From assembly GCA_030525525.1 (NCBI GenBank), contig JAUNEN010000002.1, positions 2,357 to 66,356 of the forward strand: a DNA stretch of 64,000 nucleotides, in the 5' to 3' direction. A program made the position numbers and the translations under genes. Origin of the DNA: Erysipelotrichaceae bacterium (GTDB lineage: Bacteria > Bacillota_I > Bacilli_A > Erysipelotrichales > Erysipelotrichaceae). Below, piece after piece: positions 28,590-36,981 of this stretch; the stretch's first letter is position 1; the number at the start of each line of letters is the position of its first letter. The notes under the pieces were generated by a model, which saw only the letters and a list, made by a program, of their open reading frames with translations, did not search any database and was not told the DNA's origin.

Positions 28590-28846
28590 AGTTAAAGAGT
28601 GAGTATGTGACATATCCTGTTGATGATAAGGAAATCATGGTCGGTACCGGTACAAGCAGCTTCAAAGGACTAGTCAAAATGAATGCAAGTGCTGCTTATA
28701 TCATTTCCTGCCTCAAAGAGGAAACCGATGAAGAATCCATTATCAATAAGATGCTTGAAAAATATGATGCTGAACGTGATGTGATTGCAAAAGATGTCGC
28801 ACATGTAGTGGAAACTCTCCGCAGCATCGGAGCTCTGGATGAGTGA
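28586..28846 (+). CDS. PqqD-family protein (RiPP recognition element-like)
   Basis: 86 residues. The order of short beta segments then helices matches PqqD (PF05402): KLKSEYVTYPVDDKEIMV, FKGLVKMNASAAYIISCL, then EESIINKMLEKYDAERDVIAKDVAHVVETL and the ending SIGALDE. PqqD proteins bind leader peptides and present them to modifying enzymes. Both neighbours overlap it (4 bases upstream, 8 downstream), and AAAGGAG inside the HprK-like gene serves as its ribosome binding site. Which peptide it would bind is unknown. Confidence 0.85.
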   Translation: MKLKSEYVTYPVDDKEIMVGTGTSSFKGLVKMNASAAYIISCLKEETDEESIINKMLEKYDAERDVIAKDVAHVVETLRSIGALDE

Positions 28847-29279
28847 AGCCAAGTCATTTGAACAGATTCTGGAAGAGGACGGGGTTCTGGTTTATACATC
28901 CAAAGGCTTCTCCATGTATCCTTTGATCAAACAGAACAGAGATCTTCTGGTGATCAGAAAACCGGAAGGTGAACTGAAGAAGTATGATATTGTCCTTTTT
29001 AAAGTAAAGACAAAATATCTGCTTCACAGAATCATTGAAATGGATGGCGACACAATTGTGACCGCCGGCGATCATAACGCATTCAAAGACAGCAGAATCA
29101 GAAAAGATCGTGTCATCGGTGTCCTGAGTGCGATTGTGCGTGACGGGAAGGAAATCGACATCCACGATCCGAAGCTTGAACTCTATGGCAAGCTTGTATC
29201 AGATTTCTTTGAGGTCAAGGCATTCGGTTTAAAGACAAAAGCACTCGGCGGCAAGATTAAAAGAAAGATTTTTGGCTGA
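28839..29279 (+). CDS. S24/S26-type signal-peptidase-like protein
   Basis: 146 residues. TSKGFSMYPLIK near residue 20 carries the Ser of the SPase-type active site; LLHRIIEMDGDTIVTAGDHN around residue 60 is the second box, with His in place of the Lys of bacterial type I signal peptidases, as in archaeal and ER signal peptidases. There is no N-terminal membrane anchor, unusual for a signal peptidase; the C-terminus is basic (KTKALGGKIKRKIFG). Peptidases of this kind accompany PqqD and HprK-like genes, where they may mature the modified peptide. It overlaps the PqqD gene by 8 bases and ends the operon; its stop codon lies in the terminator stem. Confidence 0.75.
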   Translation: MSEAKSFEQILEEDGVLVYTSKGFSMYPLIKQNRDLLVIRKPEGELKKYDIVLFKVKTKYLLHRIIEMDGDTIVTAGDHNAFKDSRIRKDRVIGVLSAIVRDGKEIDIHDPKLELYGKLVSDFFEVKAFGLKTKALGGKIKRKIFG

Positions 29280-29302
29280 TCAGTAATTGATCAGCTTTTT
29301 TT
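29275..29302 (+). terminator. Terminator of the HprK/PqqD/S26 operon
   Basis: GCTGATCA (29275-29282), loop GTAAT, TGATCAGC (29288-29295), then T7. Confidence 0.9.
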
Positions 29303-29349
29303 ATACAAGGTGCAGACATCATTACCGATTCATGAGTTTTGAAGCCTCT

Positions 29350-29365
29350 ATGGATTATAATCCAT
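29350..29365. promoter_or_regulatory. 16-bp perfect palindrome overlapping a TATAAT
   Basis: ATGGATTATAATCCAT is fully self-complementary and contains TATAAT at its centre-right. It lies about 210 bases before the SLH/VWA/lipase gene and could be an operator over a promoter; no good -35 element was found for that TATAAT. Confidence 0.35.
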
Positions 29366-29572
29366 GCACATACTGGCTATCAGGGTAGTCTGGAAACCGT
29401 GCCTTTTTGCAGGTCTGTGATATGATGGAAATAATTAATTGCATGTATATGCATACGTCAGGTATCAGTCAGGTTATTGAATCATCGGTCAGTTCTCTTT
29501 GACTTTTTTTCATAATTAACGATCGGCTGATGATTGGATAAACCTGCTGAAATTTGACAGAAAGGGGAAACC

Positions 29573-32500
29573 ATGAAGTTTATTTTCAAATGGATCATGT
29601 GTCTGATGCTTGCGCTCAGCACAATCACAGCCCGGTTGATTCCTGCGGAAGCGGAAACAATCGGTTCCGGGAAATGCGGAGAGAATGCAGAATGGGTACT
29701 GACTGACGACGGAATACTGACTGTTTCCGGTGAAGGCAGTATGTATTCCTATGATGCTTCGGCCGAAGAAAGCCCGTTTACATGGGATCGTGAAAGCATT
29801 GAAGGGATTATCATTGAGTCCGGCATTACAAGTGTCGGATATGCAGCTTTCAGCAATTCCGCCAATTTGAAACAGGTGATGCTTTCAGATTCAGTCACAT
29901 TGATTGAAGCGGATGCATTCGCAGGATGCGATTCCATACAGACTGTCTTCTATGAAGGAGGCGAGGCTGAATGGAATGCAGTCACAATTGAAAGCGGCAA
30001 TGATGCTCTGCAAAATGCTGAACTTGTCTGTGATTTCAGTTTTGATGATCAGCCAAGAGGCATCGTCATGCCTTCCGAAATCAGCGTGCCCGTAAATCAT
30101 CAGGTAACACTTCCGGCATATATCGTGCCTGAAGGCGCTGAGCAGTCGATGACTTTCACGAGTGAAAATCCGGAAGTTGCAGTGATTGAGCGCGGCGGTG
30201 TGATCCGCGGTCTTGCGGCCGGTGTTATTAAAATCACTGCTGAAACAGCCAATGGTGTGAGTGCTGAATGTGAACTGACAGTACAGTTCAATGATGTCTC
30301 TGATGAAACAAGATTCTTCTATGAACCGGTATACTGGGCATTGAAGAATGCAGTTACGACAGGTACCAGCAAAATCGCATTCTCACCTGATATGAATGTG
30401 ACAAGAGGTCAGATTGCAGCATTCCTTTACAGAACAGCAGGTGAACCCGAAGTCAGCGGAGAAATGCCGTTCAAGGATGTCAAAGCAGACAGATATTTCT
30501 ATCAGGCGGTTCTCTGGGCAGTTCAGAATAATATTACAACCGGCACATCTCCGACTGAGTTCCAGCCGGATGCCAAATGCACCAGAGCTCAGATTGTTAC
30601 TTTCTTATGGAGATATCTCGGTGAACCGAACGGTTATGAGCCTGCCGCATTTGAAGATATGAGAGCAGATGCCTATTATCTTGATGCAGTCGCATGGGCT
30701 TCAAATACGGGTGTCACAACCGGCACATCCCCGACGAAATTCTCTCCTGATAACTCATGTACCAGAGGTCAGGCGGTTACCTTCCTGCACAGAGCGGCAG
30801 CTGACAGAATTGACAATGATTCTGACGGACTTCCTGATGAACTGGAAGATTTGTTTGAAACAGATCCGCAGGTTGATGATTCAGACGGAGATGGATTGAG
30901 TGATCTTGAAGAAGTCAGGTATACCGGCACAGACCCTGCCCTTTATGATACAGACGGCAACGGAGTCAATGACGGCGATGAAGATTTCGACGGTGACGGA
31001 ATCTCGAATCTTGAAGAAGTCAGAAACGGTACTGATCCTCTCAAGGCTGATACAGACGGAGACGGTCTCGGTGACAATGAAGAAGGTGACTACGGAACAG
31101 ATCCGACACTGCCTGATACGGATGATGACGGCATGCCTGATGGTGATGAAGTGGGCTTTGGCCTTGATCCTCTGAATCCGAGCACAGACGGTGAAAATCC
31201 TGATGATGAAAGAACATTTGAACAGACTCTTAACGAGGGATGCGTGGAAGGAACACTGTATGAAGACAATCTTCTGATTCCTTCAGTCAGCGGAAATGTT
31301 CCGGGCAATATCGATAATCATGTTTCTGTTGATGAAGCTGATATCTATGCACTTGTGGACAACCGTGCTTCTGTCGGCAAAGCAGTCAGAATCAATACAG
31401 ATTATGCAGAAGATACAGATCTGAACCTGACATTCGGTCTGAGCGAAGATGATGCCAGAAATGATTTCTATATGATCTGCAGCTATGAAGACGGTGAAGT
31501 TGTTCCATGCGATACCGTACAGGAAGGCAATACAATCAGCACAGCTGTTACAAACGGTGAATATTTCGTTGTTGATGCTGAAAAACTTCTGATTGATCTT
31601 GGCATTCCGATCAAGAAATACAGAGATCCTGAAGCAGTTGCGGCGATGAATGAAGCACTGAATGAACCGGTCATTGTTCCGGAAGCACCATCCAACGATG
31701 TGCCTGCTGAATGGTATGAAGAGAATTATGTCATTGTGGATGCACAAGGCAATCCTGTTGAAGCAGAACTGACACAGGCAGAAGAGACAGCTGAAGAAGC
31801 ATCTGAAGCACTCAGCATACTGGAAAGACCTCTGAATGAAGGCGAACATCTTGTCCTGAAAGACAGTCTTAATCAGACACCTGCAGAGGTACATGAAGCA
31901 GGCGAAGGCAGAATTGCCGGTCAGGCAGATATCGTGTTTGTTATTGATACAACCGGTTCAATGTCCGGTGCGATCAGCAATGTTGTATCAAACATTGACA
32001 GCTTTGTGGATACACTCAGCACTGAGTATTCAGTCAATGCGAATTTCGCTCTGATCGATTACAAAGATATTACATGTACCGGTGAGCAGACCATTCTTGT
32101 CAGCGGTGATTCAGGTGCGTGGTTCAGTGATGTTTCCGAATTCAAGTCAAAGATCAGCAGCCTTGTTGTTACAGGCGGCGGGGACGGACCTGAGACACCG
32201 ATCGATGCACTGGCAATGGCACATGAACTTGACTTCAGACAGAATGCGAATAAGTTCATCATCCTTGTAACAGATGCGGATTACAAAACAAATAATAACT
32301 ACGGCATCGGCTCAATGGATGAAATGACTGATCTTCTTGAACGTTCGGGAATTGTGACATCTGTTATTTCATCAACCAGCTATGAAGGCATCTACCACAA
32401 CCTTTATACGGAAACCGGCGGTGTGTTCGGTGACATTTACGGCAACTTCCAGTCTGTGCTGCTGCAACTGGCAGATAATATCGGTGAGATTGTCAATGAC

Positions 32501-34228
32501 GGTTCATGGGTATTGCTCAGTGATTATCAGTTTATCAAACTGGATCAGCCGCTTGATGACTCCGGATACAGTTCCGATGAGGATGGTATCAGCGATGCTG
32601 ATGAGCTTGGTGATGAAACAGAAAAGGATGTCATGCCATATATTTCATGGGTATTGAAGCATTACAATATACCGGATGATATGTATGAGGATACATCGAC
32701 CGTAAAAGTATACAAATACATTTCAAATCCTGTGCTTCCGGATACTGACTTTGACGGTATCAACGATGATGAAGAGTCTGCTGATCTTGTGAATCACAAT
32801 ACATTCTTCGCAAATGAAAAGTATTCGACAGGCGGTACATCTTACAATACATTTGCCATATTTAAAATGGATTACAGACAGTTCTTCTACAATCCTTCAA
32901 CATTCAAACAGGAGCTTGCAGTCCTGGCGAGTCTCTTCGCTCTGGATATGTATGATGACGGCTGGATTGAAATGAACTATGGCGCATCCGGATCATCCAA
33001 AGCAGAAAACGGCAAGTCATTCGGTGAAATATTCGGAATGCAGGACGGAAAGGTGATCAAAGACTGGCAGCTGAGAGATACTTACGCGCAGAAGGACAGC
33101 AGCGGCAATAAAGTTGATCAGGATGATGTGTCTGAGGTCTATTTCGGTCACAGACCTGTTGAATATAAGAACGAGAAGCGTGAAATCTTCTTCATGATGG
33201 TCCGCGGTACAAACGGAACAAGTGCTGAGTGGTCAAGTAACTTTGATGTCGGTTCAGACACCAGTGAGTACTATTGGGAGACCGGCGAACATCCTGACTG
33301 GAAAGATAAGGCAAATCATAAAGGATTCGATGTTGCAACAAACAGAATTCTGGCGGCATTCAATGATTATGTTTCAAATCTTGAAGCTAGCGGCGAGATT
33401 GATGTCAACGCAAGAAGAAGTATCTTTATTTCCGGACATTCACGCGGTGCTGCAATCGCCAATCTGCTCGGCGCATATTTTGAAGACAGATCGGATTATC
33501 AGTCATATGTTTATACGATGGCTGCGCCGTATTCAACGACACATTCTGATGCGCAGAACTATAAGACTATCTTTAATATCATGAATACAGACGATCTGGT
33601 TCCTTATCTGCCTTTGGAAACATGGGGATTCAGAAAATACGGAAAGACATTGAAGATCAGTGCAGGTGTCTATGAAGACCATATGCCGATCGGCGATGCA
33701 GTGGATACGTTTGAATTCATGTTCGGGCGTGACTATGATTCCAACGCATGGCGCGGTACGGCAGTCAGCAGTTTTGAAAAGATGGTTGATTCGCGGAATA
33801 AAATTCATATTCTTGATACAACTTCCGGAGACGGTGAAGTTATTGAAGGCAGTGTGGTTTATTTCGATGACTCTCATTACTATGACTGTCTCAGACTTTT
33901 GCACGGCGGAAAGCTGTACAAATACTGTCACATCAAGAAGGATGTGAATTTCTGGACCTGGCCGGGTTACAATATTAAAATCACTTACGCACCTGCTTAT
34001 GCAATGCAGATTGTTGCAAACCTGGCTTCAAGTCCGGAAGGCTACGGCCAGATGGACTGGATGGGTGTGGACCTGAAAGGAAAATATTCAGCGGCAAGAA
34101 GAGATTTCGCACTTGCAAGCGGCAAGATTCCGATGGTCGGATGGATCCCCGGAGGAATGGAATCACCGCATGTACCGGCAACTTATTATATGATTACAAA
34201 GCTCACGGATTACAGCAGCTACAATTAA
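29573..34228 (+). CDS. Surface protein with SLH, calcium-repeat, VWA and class 3 lipase domains
   Basis: 1551 residues. AAAGGGG precedes ATG 29573. Signal peptide about 1-28. Order: GENAEWVLTDDGILTVSG entry module and a short BspA-like LRR (30-165); Big_2 (168-245); three SLH domains (245-415, ending in TTGTSPTKFSPD rather than the GLNDGTGRFG type); thrombospondin-type-3/dockerin-like calcium repeats (DSDGDGLSDLEEV, DTDGNGVNDGDEDFDGDG; 417-540); VWA domain (about 783-970) with an intact MIDAS start DTTGSMSG; more calcium repeats (DFDGINDDEES); and a class 3 lipase domain (about 1170-1500) with GHSRGAAIANLLG and the probable acid in NTDDLVPYLP. It should be a cell-anchored lipase or esterase with metal-dependent adhesion; substrate unknown. 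The next gene follows 12 bases on. Confidence 0.85.
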   Translation: MKFIFKWIMCLMLALSTITARLIPAEAETIGSGKCGENAEWVLTDDGILTVSGEGSMYSYDASAEESPFTWDRESIEGIIIESGITSVGYAAFSNSANLKQVMLSDSVTLIEADAFAGCDSIQTVFYEGGEAEWNAVTIESGNDALQNAELVCDFSFDDQPRGIVMPSEISVPVNHQVTLPAYIVPEGAEQSMTFTSENPEVAVIERGGVIRGLAAGVIKITAETANGVSAECELTVQFNDVSDETRFFYEPVYWALKNAVTTGTSKIAFSPDMNVTRGQIAAFLYRTAGEPEVSGEMPFKDVKADRYFYQAVLWAVQNNITTGTSPTEFQPDAKCTRAQIVTFLWRYLGEPNGYEPAAFEDMRADAYYLDAVAWASNTGVTTGTSPTKFSPDNSCTRGQAVTFLHRAAADRIDNDSDGLPDELEDLFETDPQVDDSDGDGLSDLEEVRYTGTDPALYDTDGNGVNDGDEDFDGDGISNLEEVRNGTDPLKADTDGDGLGDNEEGDYGTDPTLPDTDDDGMPDGDEVGFGLDPLNPSTDGENPDDERTFEQTLNEGCVEGTLYEDNLLIPSVSGNVPGNIDNHVSVDEADIYALVDNRASVGKAVRINTDYAEDTDLNLTFGLSEDDARNDFYMICSYEDGEVVPCDTVQEGNTISTAVTNGEYFVVDAEKLLIDLGIPIKKYRDPEAVAAMNEALNEPVIVPEAPSNDVPAEWYEENYVIVDAQGNPVEAELTQAEETAEEASEALSILERPLNEGEHLVLKDSLNQTPAEVHEAGEGRIAGQADIVFVIDTTGSMSGAISNVVSNIDSFVDTLSTEYSVNANFALIDYKDITCTGEQTILVSGDSGAWFSDVSEFKSKISSLVVTGGGDGPETPIDALAMAHELDFRQNANKFIILVTDADYKTNNNYGIGSMDEMTDLLERSGIVTSVISSTSYEGIYHNLYTETGGVFGDIYGNFQSVLLQLADNIGEIVNDGSWVLLSDYQFIKLDQPLDDSGYSSDEDGISDADELGDETEKDVMPYISWVLKHYNIPDDMYEDTSTVKVYKYISNPVLPDTDFDGINDDEESADLVNHNTFFANEKYSTGGTSYNTFAIFKMDYRQFFYNPSTFKQELAVLASLFALDMYDDGWIEMNYGASGSSKAENGKSFGEIFGMQDGKVIKDWQLRDTYAQKDSSGNKVDQDDVSEVYFGHRPVEYKNEKREIFFMMVRGTNGTSAEWSSNFDVGSDTSEYYWETGEHPDWKDKANHKGFDVATNRILAAFNDYVSNLEASGEIDVNARRSIFISGHSRGAAIANLLGAYFEDRSDYQSYVYTMAAPYSTTHSDAQNYKTIFNIMNTDDLVPYLPLETWGFRKYGKTLKISAGVYEDHMPIGDAVDTFEFMFGRDYDSNAWRGTAVSSFEKMVDSRNKIHILDTTSGDGEVIEGSVVYFDDSHYYDCLRLLHGGKLYKYCHIKKDVNFWTWPGYNIKITYAPAYAMQIVANLASSPEGYGQMDWMGVDLKGKYSAARRDFALASGKIPMVGWIPGGMESPHVPATYYMITKLTDYSSYN

Positions 34229-34240
34229 CGGAGGGAAGTT

Positions 34241-34633
34241 ATGGAACGGATGCAGTCAATGATCAGAACAGCAATCCTGATGTTCATTCTTTATGTGATT
34301 CAGTTTCTGGTATTTCCGAGACTGTTTCCGAACTACTACCGTGTCAGCAATGAGGCAACTGCTTTATATTGGCTCTCATTTGCAGTGGTTGTCACGGTGG
34401 GAGTGATCAAGGGCTCGGACCATATCATTGACTGGATTCCCGGAAATATTCTGTATCTCATCTGCATGAAGATCTATTCTGCCGGCGGAGCTTACAATGT
34501 ACAGCTTGACGGTCTTCAAAGAATGAATTCATTGATTCTGCTTTTGATGATATACATGGCGGAATTTGTGGTTCTGCAGATTCTTGTGATTCTGATCGCG
34601 GGACTGATCCGGAAAGTATTCCATACCGGATAA
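34241..34633 (+). CDS. Small integral membrane protein of unknown function
   Basis: 130 residues; GGAGG (34230-34234) precedes ATG 34241. Hydrophobic segments at about 8-28, 44-60, 68-80 and 95-122 suggest three or four membrane passes with a short basic C-terminus (IRKVFHTG). No family is recognised. The close spacing to the lipase/VWA gene and the terminator after it show that the two form an operon, so it may assist secretion or placement of that protein; this is inference. Confidence 0.7.
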   Translation: MERMQSMIRTAILMFILYVIQFLVFPRLFPNYYRVSNEATALYWLSFAVVVTVGVIKGSDHIIDWIPGNILYLICMKIYSAGGAYNVQLDGLQRMNSLILLLMIYMAEFVVLQILVILIAGLIRKVFHTG

Positions 34634-34657
34634 GCATAAAAACAGCATAAAAGTAAG

Positions 34658-34710
34658 ACAGCCATCAGGCGATCCTGATCAGCAGGATTGTACCTGATGG
34701 CTGTTTTTTT
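34658..34710 (+). terminator. Long terminator after the membrane protein gene
   Basis: ACAGCCATCAGG (34658-34669) and CCTGATGGCTGT (34693-34704) form the outer stem, an inner stem pairs GATCCTG with CAGGATT, and seven T residues follow. Confidence 0.9.
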
Positions 34711-35157
34711 GATCGTTTCCGCCATCTGAGTTATTCGGCTGTTTCAAAAGAAACACCATATAGTTGAAGAAAAAGTTCAAACAGCATTTCTGATTCTTTG
34801 GTAAATGTGTTTATGTTCATGAGCTTGAAAGCAGAGTGAACTTCAGATTTTGCGGCTGAGAATTAATAGAGAAAAAATGACGTGAACAGATATGAGACGT
34901 ATTGTAAAGGCAGTGTTCAGTTTCCGGACACTGCTGATCATTGCAAAAATGTCTCATTGATAAAAAATGTTCAGCTAAAAAGCAAAAAAAACACGAAATC
35001 ATACTATCCTAAAATATAGATATTGCTCAGATAACTGTCGGAATGCTTTGCGGGCGATATATTGGCTGAAATATTTTGATATAATATGACAAATTTCACT
35101 TCGTGTCTGATTTGACTACAGAACAAAAAATGTTCATGCGGAAAGGGGGAAGAATGC
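34711..35157 (+). promoter_or_regulatory. Regulatory region before the sigma-like gene group
   Basis: About 450 AT-rich bases without a gene. The extended -10 TGATATAAT (35077-35085) is the likely promoter. The 12-mer AAAAAATGTTCA occurs at 34962-34973 and 35125-35136, and a GCAGTGT/ACACTGC hairpin lies at 34910-34934. The TGTTCA copies could be sites for a regulator. Confidence 0.45.
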
Positions 35158-35502
35158 ATGACAGAGAAGGAATATAAAGAGAGACTGAATGCGTTCAAGA
35201 ACTCCTGCCGTGTTTATAAATATGAGAAGAAAATGCTGCAGGAAGCTGATATGCGGAAGAATGGCTTCGGAGATGATCAGCTTTATTCTTATATGAGGGA
35301 AGATATCGGTTTTGTGGATGGGATGTTTGATACAATCAGTGCAAAATGCGGTGTCAATGCCAGACTGATGATCTGGCTTCTGTTTGTGGATGAGAATACA
35401 CAGGCGGATGTCGCCTATCGGTTTGGTCTTACGAGAAGACAGCTTCAATACAGTGTAAACAAGTGGATGCACCAGGTGTTTGAAGCGGAGGGTCGCCGGT
35501 GA
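35158..35502 (+). CDS. Small sigma-region-4-like DNA-binding protein (paralogue 1)
   Basis: 114 residues; AAAGGGGGAAG precedes ATG 35158. The N-terminal half (KEYKERLNAFKNSCRVYKYEKKM) is helical; the C-terminal third (NTQADVAYRFGLTRRQLQYSVNKW) is a helix-turn-helix like sigma-70 region 4 or phage late regulators of the ArpU/DUF1492 sort. Two clear paralogues lie at 36256 and 36669, sharing the RRQLQY recognition segment. Short length and lack of region 2 exclude a complete sigma factor. It overlaps the next gene by four bases. A role in controlling the downstream polysaccharide genes is a guess from position. Confidence 0.7.
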   Translation: MTEKEYKERLNAFKNSCRVYKYEKKMLQEADMRKNGFGDDQLYSYMREDIGFVDGMFDTISAKCGVNARLMIWLLFVDENTQADVAYRFGLTRRQLQYSVNKWMHQVFEAEGRR

Positions 35503-35972
35503 CATTGGAAGAGAAGCTTCAGGCATTTAAAGATGTGACACGGAATTATCAGAAATTCCTTCAGCATATCGAGGGAATTGATGACAAGCTCCGGGTAGTT
35601 CAGGCAAAGATGGAGAATGTTCACTCCATCAATTATGAAAAAGAGAACGTTGCACCGACATTTGATGAACGGCCGATGGTTGAAATGATCGAAAAGAAAA
35701 CAGTTCTTGAAAATGAGAAACAGCATTATCAGAAACTGATCGACTGGATTCATGATGTCATTGAGTCGTTTGACACCTCTTCCATCAAAGCGCTTGTATG
35801 GATGACTTATATTCAGAGGAAATCTCTCGCGTCTGTTGCGGATGAATATCTCATCAGCAAGGATAATCTTTATAAAATTAGAAGAAAGTATCTTGCCAGA
35901 GTTCTGACAGATGATGTCATGGACAAACTGGATGAAATCCGGAACGAAGAATACTTAACAGATCACCAGTAA
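35499..35972 (+). CDS. Helical protein with C-terminal HTH, related to phage-type regulators
   Basis: 157 residues from GTG 35499, which overlaps the stop of the upstream gene (GTGA); GGAGGG at 35488-35493 supports the choice. The first 100 residues are strongly helical, probably coiled coil (KLQAFKDVTRNYQKFLQHIE, VEMIEKKTVLENEKQHYQKL). The end (YIQRKSLASVADEYLISKDN) looks like a helix-turn-helix of the DUF1492/sigma-like class. No catalytic motif. It is translationally coupled to paralogue 1, so the two may act as a pair, but unlike paralogue 1 it has no further copies. A terminator follows. Confidence 0.65.
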   Translation: MTLEEKLQAFKDVTRNYQKFLQHIEGIDDKLRVVQAKMENVHSINYEKENVAPTFDERPMVEMIEKKTVLENEKQHYQKLIDWIHDVIESFDTSSIKALVWMTYIQRKSLASVADEYLISKDNLYKIRRKYLARVLTDDVMDKLDEIRNEEYLTDHQ

Positions 35973-36001
35973 ACCGGTATTCAGAGCGAATATCGGTTTT
36001 T
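35971..36001 (+). terminator. Terminator after the first sigma-like gene pair
   Basis: AAACCGGTATTC (35971-35982), loop AGAGC, GAATATCGGTTTTT (35988-36001) with one G-U pair. The stem starts inside the stop codon. Confidence 0.85.
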
Positions 36002-36131
36002 ACAATAGGGATCGATCTTCTGATTTAATGGAGTTCGGAAACGAAGTACTGATGAGATTGATGTGTTCATAAATTGTGTTTGTGCATTTTGTGCTGTTTG
36101 TTCAAATTGACGCATTTATGTGAAATATAGG

Positions 36132-36140
36132 TGATATAAT
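36132..36140 (+). promoter_or_regulatory. Extended -10 promoter TGATATAAT
   Basis: The same nonamer as before paralogue 1 (35077-35085). It lies about 115 bases before the start of paralogue 2 and after a terminator, so it should start the second transcript. Confidence 0.5.
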
Positions 36141-36255
36141 GCTATTACGTCTTACCGCAAGGAAGGCGTTCAGCAATACCTTTTTCATATACATTGATCA
36201 TTACATGCGGGTAGGTTTATTCGCATGTTTTTTTTATTGTAAACGAGGGAGTTCT

Positions 36256-36594
36256 GTGCAGGATTATAAAGATAAAGTTGAATCATTCCGCTCTTCTGCA
36301 AGGTTTTATCTGAATAACAAACAGATGTACGAATCACTGACATCAGATCCGGATGAAAAAGCGGATGAAAGACAGTTGAAATATATTCATGACGATCTTG
36401 TCTATGTGGAGAAGACGCTTGATCAGATCTATGCGCAATGCGGTTCGGCAGCCAGACTGATCGTATATCTGCTCTATGTGGAAAACCGGACACAGGATAG
36501 TGTTGCGAAGGATTATAACATTACACGCAGACAGCTTCAGTACTCACTTTCAAAATGGCTTCGTGCTGTTTTTGAAGAAGCTGTACCGAATTGA
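36256..36594 (+). CDS. Small sigma-region-4-like DNA-binding protein (paralogue 2)
   Basis: 112 residues. GTG 36256 is chosen because GAGGGAG (36245-36251) lies five bases before it and because alignment with the two paralogues starts there; the frame extends upstream to an ATG at 36139 that is almost on the promoter. Sequence pattern: QDYKDKVESFRSSARFY at the N-terminus, DLVYVEKTLDQIYAQCG in the middle, then RTQDSVAKDYNITRRQLQYSLSKW. The shared layout with 35158 and 36669 shows serial duplication. Function as a DNA-binding regulator is inferred from the helix-turn-helix. Confidence 0.7.
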   Translation: MQDYKDKVESFRSSARFYLNNKQMYESLTSDPDEKADERQLKYIHDDLVYVEKTLDQIYAQCGSAARLIVYLLYVENRTQDSVAKDYNITRRQLQYSLSKWLRAVFEEAVPN

Positions 36595-36668
36595 AAATCT
36601 GCCTGAATCCCATAGGGATGCTTGATTCCAATTGATAGAAACGATTTTGATATCGGCTGGAATGATTT

Positions 36669-36980
36669 ATGGATTTTAAGAATAAAGTGGAAGCGTTCAG
36701 AAATTCATGCAAGATGTATCGGAGTGAAACAGAAAAGCTTGGATCTCTGGATGAAAATGCAATATTGAAGAAATATATTGAAGATGATGTTTCTTTTGTG
36801 GAAGAGACGTTCTCAAAGCTTGAGGATGAATGCGGTCTGAGAGCGAAAAACACTGTATGGGAGCTGTTTGTGGAAGAAAGAACACAGGTTGATGTGGCAT
36901 TTGAAATGAACATGTCAAGAAGGCAGCTTCAATATCTGATCAACAAGTGGCTTCACGCGGTCTTTGAGGATACAGAGTGA
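36669..36980 (+). CDS. Small sigma-region-4-like DNA-binding protein (paralogue 3)
   Basis: 103 residues; a weak GGAATG precedes ATG 36669. It has the same plan as the other two copies: DFKNKVEAFRNSCKMYRSET, DDVSFVEETFSKLEDECG, and RTQVDVAFEMNMSRRQLQYL in the C-terminal helix-turn-helix. Its stop is one base before the start of the HipA-like kinase gene, so these two are coupled; this copy might stand in for the HipB partner, although it does not resemble HipB. Confidence 0.7.
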   Translation: MDFKNKVEAFRNSCKMYRSETEKLGSLDENAILKKYIEDDVSFVEETFSKLEDECGLRAKNTVWELFVEERTQVDVAFEMNMSRRQLQYLINKWLHAVFEDTE

Positions 36981-36981
36981 T

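Noticed and set aside
29332-29388. 18-residue ORF (MSFEASMDYNPCTYWLSG) after the HprK/PqqD/S26 operon as a precursor peptide
   Set aside because: No ribosome binding site, it lies behind the operon terminator, and it overlaps a palindrome.
35158-36980. Prophage remnant, because the small HTH proteins recall phage late regulators
   Set aside because: No integrase, terminase, capsid or lysis genes are near, and the genes lie beside polysaccharide control genes.
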